A stretch of 64,000 nt of DNA from Methylorubrum populi (GTDB lineage: Bacteria > Pseudomonadota > Alphaproteobacteria > Rhizobiales > Beijerinckiaceae), in the NCBI GenBank assembly GCA_020741775.1, contig DYYG01000013.1, positions 310,001 through 374,000 on the forward strand, written 5' to 3'. Below are positions 10,517 to 18,926 of this stretch, in pieces. The first letter of the stretch is position 1. Every line of letters starts with the position of its first letter. Made by a program: the position numbers and the translations under genes. The notes under the pieces are model-generated. The model was not told the DNA's origin. It worked only from the letters and a program-made list of their open reading frames with translations, and searched no databases.

Positions 10517-10603
10517 GGCTTCGCCCTCCCGGGCGTCGGCGGCCTCCCGCCAGGCTGTGAGGCGGGCGCCGCAAGGTTTCGGGGTTCGCGTAAGAGGAGA
10601 AGG

Positions 10604-11305
<702 letters not shown>

Positions 11306-11392
11306 GTGTTACTCCTCGTGGCTCATGGTCTGTCCGCCGCCCCGTGTACCGCCCGGCAAAGCCGGACCGGCAACGGAACGGCTCTGGCCGTT

Positions 11393-11884
11393 TCAGCGAT
11401 CGAAGGCGGCCGAGGTCTTGGTGGCAGGCTCGATCCGCTCCAGGCAGGTCTCACGGGTGGCGTCGCCGCCCTCGCAGGTCAGCACGTCGTTGAGCAGGAG
11501 GCGGCCGATCTTCGGGCAGGCGAGGCCGGCGAAGTCGAAGAGCCGCACCACGGTCTTCTTCTCTTGAACCGGGCCCAGCTCGACGGCGAGGCGTTTCTGG
11601 GCGACGCCCTCGGTATCGAAGGCGAAGAGATCGACCTTCAGGGATTTCAGCGCGGGCCCGCGGCTGTTGTCGACGAGCATGTAGGTGCGGCACGCTTCAC
11701 CCGCCGGTTCGAGCCGGTTCAGCTCGATCTTCAGGGGCAAGGCTTCGGTCTTGGAGGAATCGGCTTTGGTGGAGGATGCGCCCTCCTGCGCCAGTGCGGG
11801 CGTGGCGATCAGCGCCGCGGCCAGCGCGATGCCCGGGACGAGACGCCCTCCGAGCCCGTTGCGTTCCGGCATTCCACGCCCCAT
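11393..11884 (-). CDS. Secreted protein heading the exbB-exbD-tonB operon
   Basis: 163 aa from ATG 11884, which has GGAG 8 bp upstream. A signal peptide (GIALAAALIATPALAQ) is followed by a mature domain with an immunoglobulin-like beta character (LKIELNRLE, YMLVDNS, LKVDLFAFD, KKTVVRLFDF) and four Cys. No catalytic motif is recognised. Its place directly before exbB suggests a periplasmic accessory to the Ton system, but that is inference. A GTG at 11905 is an alternative start. Confidence 0.7.
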   Translation of the reverse strand: MGRGMPERNGLGGRLVPGIALAAALIATPALAQEGASSTKADSSKTEALPLKIELNRLEPAGEACRTYMLVDNSRGPALKSLKVDLFAFDTEGVAQKRLAVELGPVQEKKTVVRLFDFAGLACPKIGRLLLNDVLTCEGGDATRETCLERIEPATKTSAAFDR

Positions 11885-12162
11885 TCCCCAGGCTCCCTGA
11901 ATCACGACGGTTCCGTCTCCCTCAAAGCGTGCCGCCCCGCTCGGGGACGGTCGATGCGGTCCGGCATCCGATCGCGGTCAACCCGCTCAGCACCGGCCGG
12001 CAGACAGCATCCGCCATCGCCGGATCATCCTGCCGCGATCCCCGGCCGCAGATCGATGTGCGGATAAGGCAAAGGTCGCACCCGGCGCTCCCCACAGCAC
12101 CGTGCATGTTTCAGGGCGTGCCTAGCCGACAACAGGGGTGCCAATCAAGGTTTGTTAAGAAT

Positions 12163-12179
12163 TTCAGAGCAATTCCAAA
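12163..12179. promoter_or_regulatory. Possible Irr-type iron control element upstream of the exb operon
   Basis: The 17-mer TTCAGAGCAATTCCAAA matches the palindromic pattern TTTAGAA-N3-TTCTAAA, as I recall it for rhizobial Irr sites, at 11 of 14 defined positions. It lies in the 0.5-kb divergent region between the Ton operon and hsp20, about 280 bp before the first Ton gene. A better copy precedes the siderophore receptor at 43824. Confidence 0.35.
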
Positions 12180-12297
12180 CTATTCGCGCTGGCCTGCGCG
12201 GCATGTCCGGGACTTCCACTTTGTCCCGTCTGATATTGCCGTTTTATCCCGACGATCGCCGTTGGCCGCCTTCCGATCGGGGTGCCGGAAGGCGGAC

Positions 12298-12326
12298 CTT
12301 GATCGACCGAAAGAGAATTTCCATAT
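12298..12326 (+). promoter_or_regulatory. RpoH (heat-shock sigma) promoter of hsp20
   Basis: CTTGATC (12298-12304), a 14-bp spacer, then TTCCATAT (12319-12326). This compares well with the sigma-32 pattern CTTGAAA-N13/14-CCCCATNT: six of eight positions match in the -10 box, and CTTG is intact in the -35 box. Transcription would start near 12333, giving an 80-nt leader to hsp20. Confidence 0.6.
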
Positions 12327-12395
12327 CGGGCTCAAGAGCGCTGCCGTGAGGCGGGCTCGTGACCGCGAGGTGCCGCAACGGGTTTCATCCCCCCA

Positions 12396-12413
12396 GGGCC
12401 TTGCCGGAGGTTT
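12396..12413 (+). promoter_or_regulatory. Possible ROSE-like RNA thermometer hairpin over the hsp20 ribosome binding site
   Basis: In the leader RNA, GGGCCUU (12396-12402) can pair with GAGGUUU (12407-12413) across a 4-nt loop. The stem uses three G-U pairs plus one U-G pair and covers the GGAGG Shine-Dalgarno. Small-heat-shock genes of rhizobia commonly carry ROSE thermometers with a weak stem of this kind. Folding was done by eye only. Confidence 0.35.
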
Positions 12414-12415
12414 GA

Positions 12416-12853
12416 GTGACGATGACGCGGCCTTCCCCGTTCGGGTACCCGTTTCTGCTCGGCTTCGACGAGATCGAGCAGGCCCTCGACCGCGTGTCGA
12501 AGGCCGCCAGTGATGGCTACCCGCCCTACAATATCGAACGTGTCGCCCGCAGCGAGAACGAGCCCGACCGGCTTCGTATTACGCTGGCGGTCGCCGGTTT
12601 TACGCAGGACCAGCTCGACGTCTCCCTCGAGGAGAGCCAATTGGTGGTGCGGGGCCGGCAGATCGACGACAAATCCCGCCAGTTCCTGCATCGTGGCATC
12701 GCCGCCCGGCAGTTCCAGCGGGCCTTCCTCCTGGCGGACGGGATGGAGGTCCTGGGCGCGGAATTGTCGAACGGGCTCCTGTCGATCGATCTCGTGCGCC
12801 CGGAGCCGGAACGCATCGTGCGCAAGATCGCGATCGCCGCCAAGGATCCGTGA
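12416..12853 (+). CDS. Small heat-shock protein (Hsp20/IbpA family)
   Basis: 145 aa. An ATP-independent chaperone with an alpha-crystallin domain at about 37-125. It contains RLRITLAVAGFTQDQLDVSLEE, LVVRGR, the FLHRGIAARQFQRAFLLADGMEV block typical of class-A rhizobial sHsps, and NGLLSIDL. The GTG at 12416 is 5 bp after GGAGG. ATG 12422, at a longer spacing, would remove two residues. The upstream RpoH-like promoter and the candidate thermometer fit heat induction. It is followed by the DUF1150 gene, a conserved pairing in this order. Confidence 0.92.
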   Translation: MTMTRPSPFGYPFLLGFDEIEQALDRVSKAASDGYPPYNIERVARSENEPDRLRITLAVAGFTQDQLDVSLEESQLVVRGRQIDDKSRQFLHRGIAARQFQRAFLLADGMEVLGAELSNGLLSIDLVRPEPERIVRKIAIAAKDP

Positions 12854-13021
12854 CAAGGATCCCTGACCGGCATCCCTGAGCGGGCCGCGGCCGAATCCGC
12901 GGCAATGCACCACGGGCCGCTCCCCATCGTTCCCTCGACCCCCATCCCCATCCGGGTTTGTCGCCGCCGATCTGCGGGACCATATCCGGCTCAACGCTCT
13001 GCCTCGGAAGGAGGGCATTCC

Positions 13022-13309
13022 ATGACCACCACCGTGACTGACATCGCCACCACCGACCTGACCGTCGAGACGCCCGCCATCGAGCCGGCCGAGCTCGCCG
13101 CCCTGGGTGAGGGCCACATCGCCTATGTCCGGCCGATCCGCTCCGATGAGGTGCGCAGCCTGTTTCCGCAGGCCCCGGAGATGAGCCCGGGCCTCGACCT
13201 GTTCGCCCTGCTCTCGGCCAGCGGTTCGCCGATCCTGCTCACCGATTCCCGCGAGGTCGCCGTGGCCAATGCCATGGCCCACCAGCTCTTCCCGGTGAGC
13301 CTGCACTAA
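13022..13309 (+). CDS. DUF1150 family protein
   Basis: 95 aa from ATG 13022, with a strong AAGGAGG 7 bp upstream. Family blocks are visible: ELAALGEGHIAYVRPI (about 26-41), FPQAPEMSPGLDLFALLSASGSPILLTDSR, and the end FPVSLH. The function of DUF1150 is unknown, but it regularly follows a small heat-shock gene in Rhizobiales, as here (168-bp gap), suggesting a role in stress response. Confidence 0.88.
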   Translation: MTTTVTDIATTDLTVETPAIEPAELAALGEGHIAYVRPIRSDEVRSLFPQAPEMSPGLDLFALLSASGSPILLTDSREVAVANAMAHQLFPVSLH

Positions 13310-13337
13310 ACGGTCCCGGCGGGCCGGGGCGGAGGCT

Positions 13338-14123
13338 TCAGGCCATCGCCTCGACCGTCCTGACCAGGAGGGCGATGTCCTCCGGGCGGGACAGGCGGTG
13401 ATCGCCGTCCTTGATCAGCGTCAGCGTCGATCCTTGCGCCGGGAGGCGCTCCAGAATGCGCAGGGCATGGCCGAAAGGCACGTCCGGATCGGCCATGCCC
13501 TGAAGGATGTGAACCGGGCAGCCCGGCTCCAGCGGCGCGTCCAGCAGCAGGTGGCGCCGGCCATCCTCGATCAGCGCCATGCGGATCGGATCGGGCTCCG
13601 GGGCGTAGGGCGTCGAGCGGTACCAGACGCCGTCGCGCTCCAGGGTCTCGCGGATCTCCGGCGGGAACGAGGCCCACATCAGCGCCTCGGTGAAATCGAG
13701 GGCGGGGGCGATCAGCACCATTCCGCCGAGGCTTGAGGATCGCCGCGCCCGCTCCCGGGCGACGAGGCAGGCGATCCAGCCGCCCATGGAGGAGCCGACG
13801 AGGATCGGCCTTTCATCCGCGAAATGCTCGATCACGCTCATCGCGTCGGCGAACCAATCCGAGATCGTGCCGTCCTCGAAGCGTCCCTCGGACTCGCCAT
13901 GCCCGGAATAGTCGAACCGGACCATGCGCCGGCCCTGGCTTGCCGCCCAGGCATCGAGGGCGGCGGCCTTGGTGGCTCGCATGTCCGAGCGAAAGCCGCC
14001 GAGCCAGACCACGGGCGGTCCCTCTCCCTCTCGGACCCGCACCGCGAGGCGACGGGGGGAAGAGCCGCCGAGCGTGTGGAAGGTAACGGGCGGTTCGCCC
14101 GGCGACGTTTCCGAAAGAGCCAC
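13338..14123 (-). CDS. Alpha/beta hydrolase
   Basis: 261 aa from a GTG at 14123. Serine-hydrolase motifs: oxyanion-side VVWLGGFRSDM, the nucleophile elbow VGSSMGGW (GxSxG), the acid region ILQGMADPDVPF, and the catalytic His in KDGDHRLSRPED. This resembles the esterase/palmitoyl-thioesterase-like group (ABHD10 type). Substrate unknown. The frame is open to an ATG at 14315, but that would overlap the divergent glycosyltransferase start, so a GTG or TTG start near 14123-14153 is preferred. Confidence 0.82.
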   Translation of the reverse strand: MALSETSPGEPPVTFHTLGGSSPRRLAVRVREGEGPPVVWLGGFRSDMRATKAAALDAWAASQGRRMVRFDYSGHGESEGRFEDGTISDWFADAMSVIEHFADERPILVGSSMGGWIACLVARERARRSSSLGGMVLIAPALDFTEALMWASFPPEIRETLERDGVWYRSTPYAPEPDPIRMALIEDGRRHLLLDAPLEPGCPVHILQGMADPDVPFGHALRILERLPAQGSTLTLIKDGDHRLSRPEDIALLVRTVEAMA

Positions 14124-14247
14124 CTGCGTCGAAATCCTGTGATTCTGAAACAAGTCGGCGACGCTTCGTTTACCGAACCGTAAAGCCGCAGGACGATCCT
14201 TACCCCATGACCATGTTTCGAGCGACCGTCCCGCCGCGGGTGCCGCG

Positions 14248-15477
14248 ATGACCGGAGGCAGCCCGTCCGGCGGCCCCGTGCGCTCGTCCGAGGCCTCGCC
14301 GCTGGCGGGCGTCACGGTGCTTCAAATCATCCCGGCCCTGGAGGCAGGGGGCGCCGAGCGCACCACCGTCGACGTGGCCGCCGCCTTGGCCGAGGCCGGG
14401 GCGCGGCCCCTGGTGGCGACCGAGGGCGGGCGCCTCGTCGGCGAATTGCAGGCCAAGGGCGGCATCTGGGTGCCGTTCCCGGCCAACACCAAGAACCCGC
14501 TGGCCATGGCCCTCAATGTCGAGCGTCTCGCGCGGCTCTGCCGCCGGGAGGGTGTGCAGATCCTGCATGCCCGCTCCCGCGCCCCGGCCTGGGTGGCGCT
14601 GGGCGCGGCGCGGCGCCTGAAGATCCCGTTCGTGACGACCTATCACGGCAGCTATTCGGGCCGGACCGGCGTCAAGATCCTCTACAATTCGGTGATGGCG
14701 CGGGGCGACGTCGTCATCGCCAATTCGCATTACACCGCCGATCTCATCCGCCGAGCTCATCCCGATCAGGCGGGGGACCGGATCACCGTGATCCATCGCG
14801 GCACGGACCTCTCGGTCTTCACGCCCTCGGCGGTGGCGCCGGCCCGGGTCGAGAGCCTGCGACGGGCCTGGAACGTCGCGCCGCACGAGCGGGTGGTGCT
14901 GCTCGCCGCCCGGCTGACCGCCTGGAAGGGGCAGCGCGTGCTGATCGAGGCGGCGGCCCGCCTGCGCGATCTCGGCGTCCCGGACCTCGCCGTGGTGCTC
15001 GCGGGCGATCCGCAGGGGCGCACGAACTACGAGCGGGAACTCGACGCCCTGATCGAGGCGCAGAACCTGAAGGGAATCGTGCGCCGGGTCGGCCATTGCA
15101 CCGACATGCCGGCGGCCTTCCGCGCGGCCGCGGCCGTGGCTGTGCCTTCGGTGGAGCCCGAGGCGTTCGGGCGCTCGGCGGTCGAGGCGCAGGCGCTCGG
15201 CATCCCCGTGGTCGTGTCCGATCTCGGAGCGGTGCCGGAAACCGTTCTGGCGCCGCCCGATGTCGATCCCGCCCAGCGCACCGGCTGGCGCGTGCCGCCC
15301 GGTGACGCCGCAGCCCTGGCCGAGGCGCTGAAGGAGGCGCTGTCGCTCGGGGCCAGCGCCCGCGATGCCCTGGCCCGCCGGGCTCAGCAGCATGTCGAGG
15401 CGCATTTCTCGCTCGACCGCATGATCGCCGGGACCTTAAGTGTCTATGCCGATCTGCTGAATCGGAGCGGCGCGTGA
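14248..15477 (+). CDS. Glycosyltransferase family 4 (GT-B)
   Basis: 409 aa. The N-terminal half has the GT4 acceptor-domain start (VLQIIPALEAGGAERTTVDVA) and the C-terminal half the nucleotide-sugar domain with VVLLAARLTAWKGQ and PEAFGRSAVEAQALGIPVV, including the E-x7-E-type motif. It probably adds a sugar to a cell-envelope glycan or lipid; acceptor and donor are unknown. It is divergent from the hydrolase. Downstream is infC, 156 bp away. ATG 14248 is chosen because an upstream ATG at 14207 leads to an immediate stop. Confidence 0.88.
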   Translation: MTGGSPSGGPVRSSEASPLAGVTVLQIIPALEAGGAERTTVDVAAALAEAGARPLVATEGGRLVGELQAKGGIWVPFPANTKNPLAMALNVERLARLCRREGVQILHARSRAPAWVALGAARRLKIPFVTTYHGSYSGRTGVKILYNSVMARGDVVIANSHYTADLIRRAHPDQAGDRITVIHRGTDLSVFTPSAVAPARVESLRRAWNVAPHERVVLLAARLTAWKGQRVLIEAAARLRDLGVPDLAVVLAGDPQGRTNYERELDALIEAQNLKGIVRRVGHCTDMPAAFRAAAAVAVPSVEPEAFGRSAVEAQALGIPVVVSDLGAVPETVLAPPDVDPAQRTGWRVPPGDAAALAEALKEALSLGASARDALARRAQQHVEAHFSLDRMIAGTLSVYADLLNRSGA

Positions 15478-15633
15478 CAGAGATGAACCTCTGGCCATTC
15501 CACGAGTTGACTCGGCAAGAAGATTTGCCAAGTTAGTGCGTCCGGCCGAGCCGGATCAATCGGTGGCCGGGGCTCGCCAGACAGGGCGGCTCTTCAGGCT
15601 GCCGTTTTGTCGTTGATACAGGAGAACTGAGCC

Positions 15634-16176
15634 ATTCGCAGACCAATGAGAGCCATGCCGGCCCCGCAGAAGGACGGGCCGCGCGCAAACCGGGACATCC
15701 GCGGCGTCCGCGAAGTCCAGCTCATCGACCAAGAGGGTCAGAACCGGGGTGTCGTGCCCTTCTTCGACGCTTTGGCGATGGCTGAGGAAGCGGGCCTCGA
15801 CCTCGTCGAGATCGCGCCGAACTCTGTGCCTCCCGTCTGCAAGTTCCTCGATTACGGGCGCTTCCGCTTCAACGAACAGAAGAAGCAGAACGAGGCCCGC
15901 AAGCGGCAGAAGACGGTCGAGGTGAAGGAGATCAAGCTCCGCCCCGGCATCGACAAGCACGACTACGACGTGAAGATGAAGGCCGTGCAGCGGTTCTTCG
16001 AGGAAGGCGACAAGGTCAAGGTCACCCTCCGCTTCCGTGGCCGTGAGATCGCCCACCAGGATATCGGCCTCCGGCTTCTGGAACGCGTGAAGCAGGAGAC
16101 CCAGGAGATCGCCAAGGTCGAGAGCGAGCCGATGCTCGAAGGCCGCCAGATGATCATGATCCTGGCGCCGCGCTGA
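15634..16176 (+). CDS. infC: Translation initiation factor IF-3, probable ATT start
   Basis: IF-3 binds the 30S subunit and checks start codons. The two domains and linker are intact ([14 protein letters not shown] near the start, [17 protein letters not shown], linker with [13 protein letters not shown]-terminal [14 protein letters not shown], ending APR). ATG 15646 has no ribosome binding site at a normal distance, since AGGAG (15620-15624) lies 21 bp away. An in-frame ATT at 15634 sits 9 bp after AGGAG and would give 180 aa. E. coli infC also uses AUU, which lets IF-3 repress its own translation. If ATT is not used, the product is 176 aa from 15646. Confidence 0.95.
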   Translation: MRRPMRAMPAPQKDGPRANRDIRGVREVQLIDQEGQNRGVVPFFDALAMAEEAGLDLVEIAPNSVPPVCKFLDYGRFRFNEQKKQNEARKRQKTVEVKEIKLRPGIDKHDYDVKMKAVQRFFEEGDKVKVTLRFRGREIAHQDIGLRLLERVKQETQEIAKVESEPMLEGRQMIMILAPR

Positions 16177-16221
16177 ACCGTTTCGATTGTCCCGCACGCT
16201 GCGCGGAAAAGGCTCGTCTGC

Positions 16222-16253
16222 AAATGCGCTGCTCCCATGGGAGCGGCGCATTT
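16222..16253 (+). terminator. Intrinsic terminator of infC
   Basis: ATGCGC (16222-16227) and an inner GCTCCC pair with GGGAGC and GCGCAT (to 16249), with a TTTTT run directly after. It lies 45 bp past the infC stop. Confidence 0.85.
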
Positions 16254-16265
16254 TTCATTGGTGAC

Positions 16266-16416
16266 GCGGATGGCCTCGCACGGGCAAGCGAGAGGCCATC
16301 CGCCGATCTCGTACCAAATCCGTGTGATCCCTTCGGGATGGCGGATTTGGGCTTCGCTCAGACGCCGCGCCGGCTCTCTGATCCTGCCTCCGGTCCGAGC
16401 GACCGGAGACAGGATC
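16266..16416. repeat. Cluster of three palindromes, including dispersed repeat copy B
   Basis: Three separate inverted repeats stand back to back between infC and the debranching-enzyme gene: 12-bp arms GCGGATGGCCTC at 16266-16277 and 16292-16303; 9-bp arms CCAAATCCG at 16314-16322 and 16342-16350, with a nested ATCCC/GGGAT hairpin; and GATCCTG at 16380-16386 with CAGGATC at 16410-16416 plus an inner CCGGTC/GACCGG. Positions 16327-16369 match the repeat at 918-961. Confidence 0.7.
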
Positions 16417-16423
16417 AGGATCC

Positions 16424-18760
16424 CTATTTCAGCATCGAGATCTGCACGTCGCCGACGCGCCGGTTCACCGCCACCGTCACGTCGTCGCCGTGGCGATGCA
16501 GGCGGATATCGGCGCGGGAGGCGCCGAGCTTGAGGTTGAACAGCTCCACCCCATCGAGGAAGTGCGGCAGGACCGGGTTGCGGAAGCGGATCCGGTTGCG
16601 GGCATGGTCGAGTTCGAGGCCGAGGCAGGCCGCCAGGAAGGCGAAGGGGGCCGCCGCCGCCCAGGCCTGCGGTGAGCAGGCCACGGGGTAGCTCACCGGC
16701 CCGCGCTGGCGGCGGCGCATGAAGCCGCAGAACAGCTCCGGCAGGCGTTTCTGGTCGTAGTAGAGGGTGGTGTCGAACATCCCCTGGAACACCCGCGCCG
16801 CCTCGTCCTTGAGGCCGTAACGGGCGAGCCCGAGGGCGCAGATCGCGTTGTCGTGCGGCCAGACCGAGCCGTTGTGGTAGGACATCGGATTGTAGCGCGC
16901 CTCGCCCTTGGCGATGGTGCGGATGCCCCAGCCGTTGAACCCGTCATTGGACAGGAGTTGGGCCGCGACGCGGGGCGCCCGCTCCGGCAAGGCGATGTCG
17001 GTGAACAGGGCGTGCCCGGTATTGGAGGAGCGCACGGCGCATTGCCGCTTCTGGCCGTCGAGGGCCAGGGCGTAGGTGCCGATCTCCTCGCACCAGAACG
17101 CCTTGTCGAAGTTTTCGCGCAGGGTGTTGGCCTGCGCCGTCAGGCGGACGGACAGGTCGTCCTCGCCCAACAGGCTGGCGAGCCGAGCCGCGCCGCGCTT
17201 GGCGGCATAGACGTAGCCCTGCACCTCGCACAGCGCGATCGGCCCCTTGGCCATGGCCCCGTCGGCGTGGAAGATCGAGTCGTAGCTGTCCTTCCAGCCC
17301 TGGTTGGCCAAGCCCTGCTCGGTCTCGCGGGCATATTCCACGAAGCCGTCGCCGTCGCGGTCGCCGTAGGTGTCGATCCAGTCGAGCGAGAGCTTCAACT
17401 GCGGCCAGATCGCCCGGATCGTGTCGAGATCGCCGGTGACCTCGTAATATTGCGAGGCCAGCATCACGAAGAGCGGCGTGCCGTCGATGGTGCCGTAATA
17501 GTGGCGGAACGGCACCTCGCCGAGCATCGCCATCTCGCCGCGGCGGGTCTCGTGGAGCACCTTGCCGGGCTGGGCATCCGCCGCCGGATCGACCTCCTTG
17601 GCTTGCGTGGCGGCAAGGAAGCGCAGCACGCCCTTTCCGAAATTCGGGTCGATCCAGAGCGCCATCATCGCCGTGATGATGCCGTCGCGCCCGAACACCG
17701 TGGAGTACCAGGGGATGCCGGCGAAGGGGTAGACGCCTTCCTGCGTCCGGGTCGCCAGCATGTAGAGATCGGCGGTGGCCCGGCAGAGCCCCTCGTTGAA
17801 CTGATCGTTCGAGGAGATGATCGTGGTGATGCCGGCGGTGAGCTGGCGCAGGTCGCGCCGGTTGTCACGGTAGGCGCGGGCGAAGATGCGTCCTTCGCTC
17901 AAACCGCGCTCGGGCTGGTCGGCGAGGCTGCCCGCCGCCCGCGAGAGCGCGGCGGCCGCCGCCTCGCCGGCTTTCTCCGGCCCCGGTGCGCTGGTGAAGG
18001 CCCGGTGCGACTGGCAGACCACGCGGATGAACAGGGAGGTGTGGGCGCCCGGCTTCAGGTCGACCACGAACTCCGCCTTGCCCGGTTCGAGCCGGTGCGG
18101 CTTCGGACCGAAATGCACCGAGGTGGTGCGCACGATCTCGTCGAGACCGGCGTAGCGGAACTGCACCTCGGTGTCGCTGCGCCGCTCCACCGTGCGCTTG
18201 CCGCGATTCGTGCGGTCGGAGCCGCGCACCTCGAACAGGTCGCGGTAATCGGCATCGAAGGAGATGCCGATGCGCAGGTGGCGGCGGCGGGTATCGTAGT
18301 TGCGCAGGCCGATCCGGTCGTAGCAGGTGCCCTTGAACAGGAACTTGGTGCGCTCGATGGCGATCAGCTCGCGGGGGATCGTGGTCTCGTCATCGGCGTC
18401 GAGCCGGATGTCGGGGGTGGTGAGATCGACGCTCAGCGCCCCGTTATCGTCCTGCATGGCCGAGGACAGCATCATCGGCCGCTGATCCTCGACCGTCAGC
18501 GCGAGGCGCGAGAGGTAGCGCGTATCCTGGAAATAGAGGCCCTCCGGCCCCGGATACCAGCCGATATCGCCGTAGCTGTCGAGCACGGCGAAGGCCTCGC
18601 CGTATTTGAGGGCGCGCAGGGGGCGCTCCACCAGCGAGGCCTGCGCCTCGATGTGGTATTGCGGCAGGTGCTCGTCGGCATCCTGAAGGCCGAGTTTCGG
18701 CGCCGTCCGCTCCTCGGTGGTGCCGGCGTGGATATGGGCTGCGTCGTGCTGTGCCGCCAT
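16424..18760 (-). CDS. Amylo-alpha-1,6-glucosidase (glycogen-debranching type)
   Basis: 778 aa. The N-terminal half (about 30-270) is the debranching-enzyme N-terminal (GDE_N_bis) beta domain, beginning near LKYGEAFAVLDSYGDIGWYPGPEGL. The C-terminal half is a six-hairpin glycosidase barrel with AGIPWYSTVFGRDG, WIDTYGDRDGDGFVEY and YNPMSYHNGSVWPHDNA, which hold the likely catalytic acids. It would hydrolyse alpha-1,6 branches or related alpha-glucosides in the cytoplasm (no signal peptide). A GT4 glycosyltransferase lies directly upstream on the same strand, a pairing seen in many Rhizobiales, so the two probably act on one alpha-glucan. Confidence 0.88.
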   Translation of the reverse strand: MAAQHDAAHIHAGTTEERTAPKLGLQDADEHLPQYHIEAQASLVERPLRALKYGEAFAVLDSYGDIGWYPGPEGLYFQDTRYLSRLALTVEDQRPMMLSSAMQDDNGALSVDLTTPDIRLDADDETTIPRELIAIERTKFLFKGTCYDRIGLRNYDTRRRHLRIGISFDADYRDLFEVRGSDRTNRGKRTVERRSDTEVQFRYAGLDEIVRTTSVHFGPKPHRLEPGKAEFVVDLKPGAHTSLFIRVVCQSHRAFTSAPGPEKAGEAAAAALSRAAGSLADQPERGLSEGRIFARAYRDNRRDLRQLTAGITTIISSNDQFNEGLCRATADLYMLATRTQEGVYPFAGIPWYSTVFGRDGIITAMMALWIDPNFGKGVLRFLAATQAKEVDPAADAQPGKVLHETRRGEMAMLGEVPFRHYYGTIDGTPLFVMLASQYYEVTGDLDTIRAIWPQLKLSLDWIDTYGDRDGDGFVEYARETEQGLANQGWKDSYDSIFHADGAMAKGPIALCEVQGYVYAAKRGAARLASLLGEDDLSVRLTAQANTLRENFDKAFWCEEIGTYALALDGQKRQCAVRSSNTGHALFTDIALPERAPRVAAQLLSNDGFNGWGIRTIAKGEARYNPMSYHNGSVWPHDNAICALGLARYGLKDEAARVFQGMFDTTLYYDQKRLPELFCGFMRRRQRGPVSYPVACSPQAWAAAAPFAFLAACLGLELDHARNRIRFRNPVLPHFLDGVELFNLKLGASRADIRLHRHGDDVTVAVNRRVGDVQISMLK

Positions 18761-18926
18761 GCGAAGCGCCTTCTGCCGTTGATCCGATGGGAGCCTGTTT
18801 TTCCAAGGCTCGCAAATCGAGGGCCGCCGGCCGCATCGAGGCGGCCGGCGGCCCTGGTCGGGATCGTTCAGTTAAGGCGTCCGGCCGGCCCCGGCGAGGG
18901 GCCGGCGGCGACTTTCCGCGATGGCC

